Shown here: piece by piece, positions 15,358-22,917 of the stretch
Position numbering within the stretch: the stretch's first letter is position 1
Layout: every line of letters starts with the position of its first letter
Assembly (NCBI GenBank): GCA_027081695.1
Contig: JALWJI010000023.1
Location: 1-23,923 of the forward strand
Source: Acidilobaceae archaeon
GTDB taxonomy: Archaea > Thermoproteota > Thermoprotei_A > Sulfolobales > Acidilobaceae
Direction: 5' to 3'
Length of the DNA stretch: 23,923 nt
Translations under genes and position numbers: made by a program
The notes under the pieces: generated by a model
What the model saw: only the letters and a program-made list of their open reading frames with translations
Told to the model about the DNA's origin: nothing
The model's database searches: none

Positions 15358-16050
15358 TTGAAGATCCCGGGTAGACTAGGAAACCTTCTAAACGAATGCG
15401 GAAGACTACTACAAGTCGCACTCGACTTCATAGATCCTTGGAAAGCACTAGAAACAGGAATTATATCACTTGTAGGAAAACCAGTGATACTCGAGGCAGG
15501 TACACCTCTGATAAAATCATATGGCATGCAAAGCGTAAAGATGCTTGCAAGCATACCGGGCGTAAACGCAGTGGTTGCCGACATGAAAACAATGGATACG
15601 GGAAAACTAGAAACAGAACTAGCCGCGTCATACGGGGCAGACGTAGTCACTGTACTCTCCGTAGCACCCGATGAAACTATCAGATCCATGGTCGAGACCG
15701 GAGAAGACTTAGGCGTAGCTGTCTACGGAGACCTCATCGGGCATCCAGAACCTATCAAGAGAGCCGAACAACTCTGGGAGCTAGGAGTACACGTGGCTCT
15801 GTTCCATATCGGTATCGATCTCCAGGAGAAACTAGGTCTCTCTGCAGGAGAAAGAGTAGAAACAGTAAAAAGACTCAAAGAAGTTTTCCCAGGACCAATA
15901 GCAGTAGCTGGAGGAATAAGACCAGAAGAGGTCTCCAGTCTCTCCGAGGCAGGAGCCGACATAATCATTATAGGAGGAGCAATAACTAGAGCGGAGAACC
16001 CGAGGAAAGCCGCGCTCGAAGCATATCAGCTCCTTGGATCGAGGTGCTAA
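15358..16050 (+). CDS. hxlA: 3-hexulose-6-phosphate synthase (HPS)
   Basis: A 230-aa TIM barrel of the OMP decarboxylase superfamily. In archaea HPS runs mainly in reverse, splitting hexulose-6-phosphate to ribulose-5-phosphate and formaldehyde to supply pentoses. Landmarks are 'LQVALDFIDPW' (18-28, D23), E46 in 'ILEAGTPLIKSYGM', 'VVADMKTMDTGKLE' with D75, K77 and D80, 'HIGIDLQEKLG', and the phosphate loop 'AVAGGIRPEEV' plus 'IIIGGAIT'. The D-x-K-T-M-D-x-G form points to HPS rather than to OMP decarboxylase. The start is TTG at 15358, with GGTGG about 8 nt upstream. The isomerase partner (PHI) is not adjacent or fused. First gene of a three-gene run with the creatininase-like gene and nucS. 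Confidence 0.84.
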   Translation: MKIPGRLGNLLNECGRLLQVALDFIDPWKALETGIISLVGKPVILEAGTPLIKSYGMQSVKMLASIPGVNAVVADMKTMDTGKLETELAASYGADVVTVLSVAPDETIRSMVETGEDLGVAVYGDLIGHPEPIKRAEQLWELGVHVALFHIGIDLQEKLGLSAGERVETVKRLKEVFPGPIAVAGGIRPEEVSSLSEAGADIIIIGGAITRAENPRKAALEAYQLLGSRC

Positions 16051-16057
16051 TAAAGGG

Positions 16058-16744
16058 ATGACGCCAGACTACAAGCTCCAATCATATAAAGATATAATAG
16101 AACACGTAAAAGAGAATTCATTAATTATCATGCCAATCGGCAGTATAGAACAACATTGTGAAGCACCATTAGGCACTGATTCCATAATAATAGAACAAAT
16201 AGCCAAGCTTGTTTGTAGTTATCTAATGAACGAGTATAACGAGAAGTGCCTGGTTGCGCCGACGATCTATTATGGTCATAGTCCTGAATGGATTAATTGT
16301 CCAGGCACAATATCCCTAAGGGCAGAAACATTCAAGATGCTTGTAGAAGACATAATATACTCCCTGGTTTCAGCAGGGTTCAAGAGAATAATCTTATTAA
16401 ATGGTCATGGAGGTAACTCTGGATTATTAGACGCTATTGCCAGGGAATTTTCAGCATACCTCCACAATATAACCTTGCTCGTTATAGACTATTGGAAGCC
16501 CGCCGAGCTTAAACTAGGCCACTGCGACGGACTCGAGTCATTCTTCCTAAGAGAGACAATAGGAAAGGACATCGACTGTAATTGTACTAAGAAAATCGAT
16601 CTAGGAAAAGGACACACTAGGTTCACGGCCACCGGAACCAATCCCTGTGGCGTAAAGCTAGTCGTTGAAGAAGAAAGACAGCCTATAAGCCTAGAAGAGG
16701 TCGCTAGACGTATAGTTGGCGTAATAATAGACGCTCTGAAATAG
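16058..16744 (+). CDS. Creatininase-family amidohydrolase
   Basis: About 228 aa from the ATG at 16058; an in-frame TTG at 16034 would overlap hxlA. The family fold and metal motifs are visible: 'IMPIGSIEQHCEAPLGTD' with E31, H33 and D41; 'CPGTISLRAETF'; 'LLNGHGGNSG' with H117; and 'GHCDGLES' with E160. Members hydrolyse cyclic or linear amides (creatinine) or deformylate a pyrimidine intermediate of riboflavin/F420 biosynthesis in archaea (ArfB). Compared with the usual E-Q-H-G-x-H-L-P-L-x-T-D, one residue is missing between H33 and D41, and the usual H-A-G-E is H-C-D-G. The protein is unusually Cys-rich. A small metabolite is the likely substrate but cannot be named. Confidence 0.75.
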   Translation: MTPDYKLQSYKDIIEHVKENSLIIMPIGSIEQHCEAPLGTDSIIIEQIAKLVCSYLMNEYNEKCLVAPTIYYGHSPEWINCPGTISLRAETFKMLVEDIIYSLVSAGFKRIILLNGHGGNSGLLDAIAREFSAYLHNITLLVIDYWKPAELKLGHCDGLESFFLRETIGKDIDCNCTKKIDLGKGHTRFTATGTNPCGVKLVVEEERQPISLEEVARRIVGVIIDALK

Positions 16745-16762
16745 AAATAGGTGCAGGCCTAA

Positions 16763-17530
16763 ATGGCTAAGATCGTTATAATCTACGATCCTGATCTTGA
16801 AGAAGTAAGCAAGACATTACAGGAACTAATTGATAGAGGAGCCTGGATATCGTTATACGGTAGCTGTATGGTTGAATACGAGGGTAGGGGCTACAGTAAA
16901 AGCACATGGGGAGATAAACACATTATGATTAAGCCCTCAGGAAGTATAATCATACACGGCTATAAAGGGTTCAGACCAGAAAACTGGCAACCAGATAATA
17001 GCGTATTCACGATAGAGACAAGAGAATACTTAGTTATCAAAAGCATAAGGAAGAAACCACGAGAGACACTCAACGTGATATGCAGAAAGATACATGGGTT
17101 GATGGCTCTTGAAGACTTTGAGACGGGACAATTCGTAATGTATGTTGATGAACACGAAATAAGAGACTACCTGATAAAGAACCCAGAGATAATCGAGCCG
17201 GGCTTTCGTCCAGTCAAAAAAGAAAAACCCGTTGAACCAGGGTTCATAGACATATACGGTATGGATTCGTCAGGAATCCCTGTAGTGGTCGAGATAAAGC
17301 GTGTTAAGGCAAGTGTAGAGGCAGTGAAACAACTTGAGAAATATCTGTTAGCTTTAGAGAAACATGGTATAAATGCAAGAGGTATACTGGTTGCTCCAGG
17401 ATTCACGGAATCTGCTATAAAGGAGGCATACAGAGCAAGAATAAAGCTTGTGCCGATTGATCCTCTAGAGATCCGGAAGAGATTATCCAAGAAGGACTCG
17501 CATAGGCGTAGACTAACAGACTATCTCTAG
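16763..17530 (+). CDS. nucS: Endonuclease NucS (EndoMS mismatch-specific)
   Basis: A 255-aa two-domain nuclease. The N-terminal beta domain (1-115) makes dimer and DNA contacts. The C-terminal domain is RecB-like, with D163 in 'PGFIDIYGMD', E177 and K179 in 'VVVEIKR', and Q190 in 'EAVKQLEKYL', equivalent to the catalytic residues of Pyrococcus NucS. Archaeal NucS/EndoMS cuts both strands at mismatches and is the non-MutS mismatch repair route. A GGTG lies 9 nt before the ATG. It ends the run that starts with hxlA, with an 18-bp gap from the creatininase-family gene, and is convergent with the MazG-like gene. Confidence 0.93.
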   Translation: MAKIVIIYDPDLEEVSKTLQELIDRGAWISLYGSCMVEYEGRGYSKSTWGDKHIMIKPSGSIIIHGYKGFRPENWQPDNSVFTIETREYLVIKSIRKKPRETLNVICRKIHGLMALEDFETGQFVMYVDEHEIRDYLIKNPEIIEPGFRPVKKEKPVEPGFIDIYGMDSSGIPVVVEIKRVKASVEAVKQLEKYLLALEKHGINARGILVAPGFTESAIKEAYRARIKLVPIDPLEIRKRLSKKDSHRRRLTDYL

Positions 17531-17548
17531 ATAGTGCTAGGAAGTGTA

Positions 17549-17848
17549 TTAACACTCGTATATCCAGACGTAAAACTTATCGAAGCCTCCATGTTTTTCT
17601 TTTTTCGCCTCAGCGTACTCCTCGAGTTCTTTAATAGAGAGTCCCTTTAGTTTCAACCATGTTCTAAGAGCTTCGTATAGATCAGCTGCTTCTTCTATAT
17701 TCCTTGCCTCTAAGAGTTCATTTGCTTCTTCTACTATTTTCCGTAGAAGAAAATCTTCTATCTCGTTTTTATCGAGGAGGAACTTGATCTCGCCTCTAGA
17801 GATAATTTCAGGTATTTTGTCTCTAACTAGTTTAGTACATTTGTCCAA
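17549..17848 (-). CDS. MazG-like / phosphoribosyl-ATP pyrophosphohydrolase-like protein
   Basis: A 99-aa all-alpha NTP pyrophosphohydrolase of the 'KLVRDKIPEII' group (residues 6-16). The metal motif is EExxE...ExxD: E40, E41, E44 and then E53, D56 in 'VEEANELLEARNIEEAADL'. Such small enzymes probably clear non-canonical nucleotides; the substrate is unknown. The start is TTG at 17848, supported by GGAGATGA about 5-8 nt before it. It is the last gene of the aIF2-beta/Ogt/Sm-like group, about 75 bp from the Sm gene. Confidence 0.8.
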   Translation of the reverse strand: MDKCTKLVRDKIPEIISRGEIKFLLDKNEIEDFLLRKIVEEANELLEARNIEEAADLYEALRTWLKLKGLSIKELEEYAEAKKEKHGGFDKFYVWIYEC

Positions 17849-17922
17849 TGTATCATCTCCACAGGTATTTGTATCCTTGTAGGAGATGGGGATGGTCTAG
17901 GTTATGTGGTATGTAGATATTG

Positions 17923-18195
17923 TTATTTTAGGAGTGCCTCTTCTGCTGCGACTTCTGGGTTGAAGCTGATGTATTCTATCATGCTTCCTCTGATTAGTGC
18001 TTTTCCAATACGTGCCCTTATTGTTTTTCCATCGTCCTCTAGCAGTACTGTATCGTCGAGGACCAGGTTCATTGTGCTGTCTGTTGCTAGTAGAGTGCCC
18101 ATGTATTCGCTTCCATCTTTTAGCCTAACGTATATCTGTTTCTTCATGTGTCTCCTGAGATATCCTAGCGGGTTTGGTCTATGTTGCTGGCTCAT
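17923..18195 (-). CDS. Sm-like (Lsm/SmAP) RNA-binding protein
   Basis: A 90-aa Sm-fold protein. Sm1 motif: 'KKQIYVRLKDGSEYMGTLLA' plus 'TDSTMNLVLDD', where D-x-x-M-N-L is the RNA-binding loop. Sm2 motif: 'ARIGKALIRGSMIEYI'. SmAPs form heptameric rings that bind U-rich RNA and tRNA precursors. The N-terminal 'LGYLRRHM' helix is typical. I choose the ATG at 18195 because the GGTGA lies 8 nt ahead of it, whereas it is only 2 nt from the upstream ATG at 18201. The TATA-like 'cattataaat' upstream gives the gene its own promoter. Confidence 0.93.
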   Translation of the reverse strand: MSQQHRPNPLGYLRRHMKKQIYVRLKDGSEYMGTLLATDSTMNLVLDDTVLLEDDGKTIRARIGKALIRGSMIEYISFNPEVAAEEALLK

Positions 18196-18313
18196 TGCCA
18201 TTTCACCGTCCCATGGCCTAATTGTTTATGAATGGATATTTATAATGTTATGTAATTACTCAACATGCTCAACTATGGAATCGAATAAATACCCGTCCTG
18301 TATCGTCTTCGCC

Positions 18314-18637
18314 TTATAATATTCTTTTGAGGATGTACTCTTCACAGATCCTATTCCTATCCTTGCAGAATTTGACGCCTTCAAGCTCAAGTAGCCTTCG
18401 CTTGAAATATGCTCCCCCAAGACTATAACCTCCTAATTCACCGTTGCTCCGAACAACCCTGTGACACGGGACGACTATTGGTTCGTCATTCATTTTTACG
18501 AGCATGCCAGCGACCCTGGGATGAACCCCTAGTATTTCTGCTAGGGCTTTATACGTAGTGACTTTCCCGGGCGGGATAAGAAGCAGTAACTGCTTTGTTA
18601 ATTCAAGCAAATAATCGAGTTTCTTGGACGTACCCAA
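18314..18637 (-). CDS. ogt: Methylated-DNA-protein cysteine methyltransferase (O6-alkylguanine repair)
   Basis: A 107-aa suicidal repair protein that takes the alkyl group from O6-alkylguanine onto a cysteine. Visible are the helix-turn-helix 'GKVTTYKALAEILGVHPRVAG' with the Arg finger R41, the Asn hinge N50 in 'VKMNDEPI', the active site P57-C58-H59-R60 in 'VVPCHRVV', and the C-terminal 'GGYSLGG'. Only the catalytic DNA-binding domain is present; the N-terminal alpha/beta domain is missing, as in several compact archaeal forms. The Cys is present, so it is not an alkyltransferase-like (ATL) protein. The start is TTG at 18637 with AAGGGG 6 nt upstream. It lies 19 bp after the aIF2-beta stop. 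Confidence 0.9.
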   Translation of the reverse strand: MGTSKKLDYLLELTKQLLLLIPPGKVTTYKALAEILGVHPRVAGMLVKMNDEPIVVPCHRVVRSNGELGGYSLGGAYFKRRLLELEGVKFCKDRNRICEEYILKRIL

Positions 18638-18656
18638 GAAGGACCCCTTCCATGAC

Positions 18657-19088
18657 CTAGAAGGATTTTACAGGCTGCTCTGCTCCACAAGCCTCGCATA
18701 CTAGTATCCAGGCCTTACCCCGCTTCTCTAATCTTGTATCTATACTACCACATGTGGGGCACCTTACGTAGTTCTTTAGGAACAGGTCGAGGAACTTGGC
18801 GATTACTTTTCTAGACACCTTCACGTTTAGTATGAGTTGGCCACTATTGGGGTCATAGCTTCCTGCCGCTGCCAGTTCTTTCTGGAGATATCTTGCAACA
18901 AGCGTTGGATCACGTTTAAGCTTTATACTGATCTCCCTGAAGTTCCTTACTACTGTCTGGTTTCCTAGACGTATGATCTGGGGAGTTGGAAGAGTATAGT
19001 CGGCAGTGCCGCTTTTAGGAGGAACCTTTTGATAGAGTCTCTCTAGTAGTGCTTCGTAATCGTAAAGTATCTTTTTCTCGTCGCTCAC
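18657..19088 (-). CDS. Translation initiation factor aIF2, beta subunit
   Basis: About 143 aa from GTG at 19088, preceded by GGTGA with 6 nt spacing. The open frame continues upstream to 19178, but the extra 30 residues are not like the family, and 'SDEKKILYDYEALLERLYQ' is the usual N-terminus. aIF2-beta joins the alpha and gamma subunits to deliver initiator Met-tRNA to the small subunit. The N-terminal helix is followed by the alpha-beta core ('VRNFREISIKLKRDPTLVARYLQKELAAAG') and a C-terminal zinc ribbon, 'CPTCGSIDTRLEKRGKAWIL' with the second pair in 'VCEACGAEQ'. Diverges from the e-MtaB gene. Confidence 0.94.
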   Translation of the reverse strand: MSDEKKILYDYEALLERLYQKVPPKSGTADYTLPTPQIIRLGNQTVVRNFREISIKLKRDPTLVARYLQKELAAAGSYDPNSGQLILNVKVSRKVIAKFLDLFLKNYVRCPTCGSIDTRLEKRGKAWILVCEACGAEQPVKSF

Positions 19089-19214
19089 TTTCTTCACCTT
19101 TTTGTCTCTGTATAGTTTAAAGAATAATAACATATCCGTTGATATAGCCCTACTAGAATAGCTGGCCCTGAGAAACAAACCAGAAATACTAGTGGCTGCA
19201 GGGGAGCACGCTCT

Positions 19215-20504
19215 ATGAAGAAAACCTACTATATCGAGACATATGGGTGTGCACTAGCCCAGTACGAGAGTCTAATGATGGAAGAGATACTTAGAAATAG
19301 AGGTTTTCATAATCTAAACGATCCTTCAAGTGCAGAAGTAATAATTGTAAACACTTGTGCTGTTAGACTAGACACAGAGCAAAGAATAGTCGAGCGTTTA
19401 GAACAACTCCAAAGGATTAACCCGAGAGCAAAGCTAGTTGTTGCAGGATGCCTCGCGTCGGCTAGACCAGGTCTAATTAAGCGTGTTGCAAAAAAGGCTT
19501 CATTACTCTCGCCTCAAAACGCTTCTAGAATACTGGAAGCTGTAGAATCAAGGAATCCTGTCATACATATAACTAGGGAAAGGGATACTAGAGTCCACGC
19601 ATATATGCCGGTTAAGGGTAGAATTGCAACCATAATGATCCAAGAGGGATGTAGAAACAAGTGTTCCTATTGTATAACAAAGCTAGCCAGGGGAGCCCCA
19701 AAGAGTTATCCTCCTAGACTAATCATAGAACAGGTTAAAAGAACAGTGGAAAAAGGAGCATTAGAGATCAGGCTCACTGGCACTGATACAGGGGCATATG
19801 GTGTAGATCTGCCCGGCAAGATTAATGTAGCGGATCTAGTAAACATGATTCTCGACAAAGTTCCCGGCGAGTATTACATAAGAATAGGAATGATGACTCC
19901 AGAAGAAGCGATAAGAATAATTGACGATCTTATAGAAGCATATAGAGATGATCGTGTATTCAAGTTCTTCCATATACCGGTTCAGTCAGGATCCAATAAA
20001 GTTCTCCGTATAATGGGAAGAAGATATACAAGGGAAGAATACGAGGATCTCCATAAATCTATTAAGAAGCATTATCCGGACTCGCTGTTCGCTACGGACA
20101 TAATAGTTGGTCATCCGGGAGAAACCAACGAGGACTTTCAGGAGACAGTAGAACTAGTCAGGAAACTTAGGTTTGAAAGAGTACATCTAGCACAATATAG
20201 TATAAGACCGCATACCAAGGCTGCATCCATGAGACAAATATCCGATCGGGTAAAGAAAGAGAGAAGCATAGTTTTGACTAAACTAATTGAAGCTATAGGA
20301 AAAGAGATTTACGGTAACTATGTAGGAAAGATAGTTGACGTAGTTATTGTATCAAAATCTTTTAGAGGAGATAAGTACACTGCTCGTATGCATAATTATT
20401 TCCCGGTGGTTGTCGACTATAGTAATGGAGAGCCACCAAGGAAGCCTGTTAAAGTAAAAATAATAGACAATTCATTCTTCGATCTACGTGGAAAAATATT
20501 ATGA
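19215..20504 (+). CDS. tRNA t6A37 methylthiotransferase (e-MtaB/CDKAL1-like radical SAM)
   Basis: A 429-aa radical SAM enzyme that converts t6A at position 37 of ANN-decoding tRNAs to ms2t6A. Three domains are visible. The N-terminal UPF0004 domain has the auxiliary cluster cysteines C12, C48 and C79 ('ETYGCALAQYES', 'VNTCAVR', 'VAGCLASA'). The radical SAM domain has C146, C150 and C153 in 'EGCRNKCSYC'. A C-terminal TRAM domain (about 365-429, 'YGNYVGKIVDVVIVSKSF') binds RNA. The length matches the archaeal/eukaryotic MtaB subgroup. A GGGGAG sits 8 nt before the ATG at 19215. The usual Asn after 'GCxLN' is Ala here ('GCALA'). Confidence 0.92.
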   Translation: MKKTYYIETYGCALAQYESLMMEEILRNRGFHNLNDPSSAEVIIVNTCAVRLDTEQRIVERLEQLQRINPRAKLVVAGCLASARPGLIKRVAKKASLLSPQNASRILEAVESRNPVIHITRERDTRVHAYMPVKGRIATIMIQEGCRNKCSYCITKLARGAPKSYPPRLIIEQVKRTVEKGALEIRLTGTDTGAYGVDLPGKINVADLVNMILDKVPGEYYIRIGMMTPEEAIRIIDDLIEAYRDDRVFKFFHIPVQSGSNKVLRIMGRRYTREEYEDLHKSIKKHYPDSLFATDIIVGHPGETNEDFQETVELVRKLRFERVHLAQYSIRPHTKAASMRQISDRVKKERSIVLTKLIEAIGKEIYGNYVGKIVDVVIVSKSFRGDKYTARMHNYFPVVVDYSNGEPPRKPVKVKIIDNSFFDLRGKIL

Positions 20505-20509
20505 ATACA

Positions 20510-20689
20510 CTACTCTTCTTCCTCCCACTCATCTATCTCCTCTTCCTCTTCCCAGAGCTCTTCTTCCTCTATTTCTTCCAGTTCTTCCTCGTCAAGTTCT
20601 TCTAAAAGTTCTTCTTCGTAATCATCTTCTTCCCAGAATTCTTCCTCTTCAAGCTCGAATTCTTCCTCCTCTTCCCAGAATATTATCAT
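20510..20689 (-). CDS. Very acidic, Trp/Phe-containing small protein of unknown function
   Basis: 59 aa from ATG at 20689; an upstream in-frame GTG at 20698 would give 62 aa. By hand count, 36 residues are Glu and 4 are Asp (about 68% acidic). There are no Lys, Arg or His. The remainder is hydrophobic or aromatic, including 4 Trp, 3 Phe and 1 Tyr. Glu is encoded by mixed GAA and GAG, so this is not a simple codon repeat. The start looks real: a minus-strand TATA-like GAAATATAG (20718-20710) is centred 25 nt upstream, and GGGTGA precedes the ATG with 5 nt spacing. The gene ends 5 bp after the e-MtaB stop. A polyanion that sequesters basic proteins, a DNA mimic or a chaperone is conceivable but not shown. 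Confidence 0.6.
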   Translation of the reverse strand: MIIFWEEEEEFELEEEEFWEEDDYEEELLEELDEEELEEIEEEELWEEEEEIDEWEEEE

Positions 20690-20753
20690 TATTATCACCC
20701 TTCATACAACTATATTTCTCCTGCCTCCAGATACCATCTATCATACTGGAGAG

Positions 20754-20780
20754 GTTAAAAAGATAGAGGCGTTAAACGCC
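20754..20780 (+). promoter_or_regulatory. TATA box and palindromic operator candidate for the COG2521 gene
   Basis: A TATA-like 'gttaaaaag' (20754-20762) lies about 23 nt before the ATG at 20781, which implies a leaderless or near-leaderless transcript. GGCGTTAAACGCC (20768-20780) is a perfect 6-bp inverted repeat with one central base, placed between the TATA box and the ATG, over the expected transcription start. This position is typical of an operator. Confidence 0.42.
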
Positions 20781-21686
20781 ATGATAGAAGAATACGTTTA
20801 CGATTTCAAACCACGGTGCGCCATCGTTATGGCTCCTTGGGAGCTAGAACGTCTCAGGTACACGGTCGAGAAAAGTAAAGCAGTTATGAAGGCAGGCCAT
20901 GGATACATGAATATAGGAATAAAGAGAGCTGACAAATATGTGGAGGTTAGAGTCCTAGACGGGACATGTAAAGGTTATGTTGTTAGAATAGATCCCAGTG
21001 TATTTAAGAAAACGGAAATCGATCAGAAGAAAATGTATGTTGTCTCAGATGAGAATGTTTCTGTTGTGGAGATCAGGTCCGGGAAGTACTATAAACTACT
21101 GCCTACTGTCCCAACGAGCTATCCTTCCTTAGAGATATCAGGGATACACATGCACAGGATATGGAATTCGGATCCAAAACAAGACACTATACAGAAAATA
21201 CGTGCTGCCAGAATAAGGAGAGGCGACATAGTACTCGATACTTGTATGGGGCTTGGATATACAGCGATTTGGAGCGCCAAGCGAGGAGCACACCGTGTTT
21301 ATACAGTCGAGATCGATCCAAACGTTATAGATATCGCTGAACAGAATCCCTGGAGCTGGGAGCTGGATCGGGACAATATCATGACTATTAAAGGCAATGT
21401 TACTAGACTTATACGTGAGTTTCCAGATAATTTCTTTGATAAAATTATCCACGATCCTCCAAGGATATCTGCGGAGACAGGAGACCTGTATGGTAGCGAA
21501 TTCTACCGAGAGTTGTACAGGGTACTGAAACCAGGAGGCGTTTTGTTCCATTATACGGGGAACCCTGGGAAAAAGAAGAAAGGGAACTTCCCGGGCCGAG
21601 TAGCGTCGAGGTTAAAGAACGCGGGCTTTTCAAAGGTTCTAATTAGGGTGGAAGAGGCGTTGGGAGTAGTCGCATTTAAGGAGTAA
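20781..21686 (+). CDS. Predicted SAM-dependent methyltransferase (COG2521 type)
   Basis: A 301-aa protein. The C-terminal half is a Rossmann methyltransferase with motif I 'DIVLDTCMGLGYTAIWSAKR' (149-168), an acidic end of strand 2 ('VYTVEIDPNV'), 'IKGNVTRLI', and a 'KIIHDPPRIS' motif at the catalytic position. The N-terminal 110 residues are an accessory domain without family match. D-P-P-R recalls the motif of base N-methyltransferases acting on RNA or DNA. In Archaea this group is described only as a predicted methyltransferase; the target is unknown. The ATG at 20781 directly follows a palindrome. The gene is transcribed away from the acidic small protein and converges on cdvC with a gap of 23 bp. 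Confidence 0.82.
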   Translation: MIEEYVYDFKPRCAIVMAPWELERLRYTVEKSKAVMKAGHGYMNIGIKRADKYVEVRVLDGTCKGYVVRIDPSVFKKTEIDQKKMYVVSDENVSVVEIRSGKYYKLLPTVPTSYPSLEISGIHMHRIWNSDPKQDTIQKIRAARIRRGDIVLDTCMGLGYTAIWSAKRGAHRVYTVEIDPNVIDIAEQNPWSWELDRDNIMTIKGNVTRLIREFPDNFFDKIIHDPPRISAETGDLYGSEFYRELYRVLKPGGVLFHYTGNPGKKKKGNFPGRVASRLKNAGFSKVLIRVEEALGVVAFKE

Positions 21687-21709
21687 TGGAGGGAGGATGG
21701 TGGTTAGTA

Positions 21710-22876
21710 TTAGTAGGCTCCATGTTGCTTAGTCCATTCCTCGTAGAGTCTTAGCATGTTCTTGTCTACGCTGGGTTTCCGCTTCTTCAGTACTTCTTCG
21801 AAGTCTCTCATGGAAACAGGTCTAGGACCCTTACCTGTCTTGAAGTATTCTCTTATCGTTCGAAGGTGGGCGTCGGTCACAATATCCTTTATGTCGCTGG
21901 CACTATAGCCTTCTAGTTCCTCGGCTAGTTTCTCTATGTCTACGTCATCTGCTAAGTGGAGTTTGCCTGTGAGCATTTTGAGTAGTTGTATTCTTGCCTC
22001 CTTGTCGGGTAGTGGAACGTATATTCTCTTCTGGAATCTTCTAATGAAGGGCTCGTCTAGTTTCCATGGCTTGTTGGTTGCTCCTATCACATACACGTGT
22101 ATTTTTGATCCCTTATCTTGGAGTCCGTCCATTTCTTTTAGGAACTGGTTTCTTACTCTTACTTCTCCTCCTACCTCGGTCGAGTGTACTCCTAGTAGAG
22201 CGTCTATCTCATCGATGAATATTATTACAGGTGTTCCCTCGCTGGCTTTCTTCCGGGCATATCTGAAGAGTTTCTTGACGTTTTTCTCTCCTTCACCTAG
22301 CCATTTGCTCATGATGCCTGCGGCATCGACATATAGGAACTCACCGTCTACTTCGTTTGCAACTGCAGCAGCTAACATTGTCTTACCTGTCCCAGGCGGC
22401 CCGTAGAGTAGTATTCCTCTAGGCCATCCGAGCGGGAATAGGTCTGGTTCCTTTATTGGGTATATTATTGATTCTCTTATTGCTTCCTTGGCGTGTTCTA
22501 GTCCTGCTATGTCTTCAAATCGTATTGATGCGCGTGCTCCTACCTCTACGAAATCGGGTAGCTCTGGATTATCGTTGTTGCCGGAGGGAGTCGGTCCTGG
22601 TTTGAACTCTACTCGGTATTCTTCGTCTTCTTGTGCACTGATCATGACCATTCGTTTCTCCATTTTCTTTTTCTTGACATAGAGCCTCTGTAGCTCTCTT
22701 CTATAGATGTGGATCATTGGATAGTCTGGGAAGTTCCTAACGATATCTTCTAGTATTTGTATTGCTTTCTTGAGTTTCTCGTATGCTATATCATAGTCGC
22801 CGTTCTTTTCCGCCTGTATGTATGCTCTTAGGTATTTTCTATAGTGTGTGCTGAGCTCGTTTACCGCGTGGAACAC
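21710..22876 (-). CDS. cdvC: CdvC, Vps4-like AAA+ ATPase of the ESCRT cell division system
   Basis: A 388-aa AAA+ ATPase that remodels ESCRT-III (CdvB) filaments during cytokinesis. The N-terminal MIT domain (about 1-75, helices 'YLRAYIQAEKNGDYDIAYEK' and 'AIQILEDIVRNFP') binds CdvB. The linker 80-115 leads to the ATPase: Walker A 'GPPGTGKT' at 159-166, the pore loop 'KWLGEGEKN', Walker B 'IIFIDEIDAL' with D222-E223, and the 'ATNKPWKLDEPFIRRF' Arg-finger region. The C-terminal lid ends with 'YEEWTKQHGAY'. The start is GTG at 22876, with GGGGTGA 6 nt upstream. It follows cdvB by 41 bp on the same strand and is surely co-transcribed. Confidence 0.96.
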   Translation of the reverse strand: MFHAVNELSTHYRKYLRAYIQAEKNGDYDIAYEKLKKAIQILEDIVRNFPDYPMIHIYRRELQRLYVKKKKMEKRMVMISAQEDEEYRVEFKPGPTPSGNNDNPELPDFVEVGARASIRFEDIAGLEHAKEAIRESIIYPIKEPDLFPLGWPRGILLYGPPGTGKTMLAAAVANEVDGEFLYVDAAGIMSKWLGEGEKNVKKLFRYARKKASEGTPVIIFIDEIDALLGVHSTEVGGEVRVRNQFLKEMDGLQDKGSKIHVYVIGATNKPWKLDEPFIRRFQKRIYVPLPDKEARIQLLKMLTGKLHLADDVDIEKLAEELEGYSASDIKDIVTDAHLRTIREYFKTGKGPRPVSMRDFEEVLKKRKPSVDKNMLRLYEEWTKQHGAY

Positions 22877-22917
22877 TTTTCTTCACCCCGGCCCGGCTAG
22901 TACTCTCTGTTATTGTA

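Noticed and set aside
19089..19178. N-terminal extension of aIF2-beta to 173 aa
   Set aside because: The GTG at 19088 has a well-placed GGTGA and yields the family's usual N-terminus; the extra 30 residues look non-coding and contain a TATA-like element.
20488..20766. A 92-codon plus-strand frame rich in Leu and Pro
   Set aside because: It is the reverse reading of the acidic-protein purine tract, begins inside the e-MtaB gene and lacks a ribosome site; the minus-strand frame has promoter and start signals.
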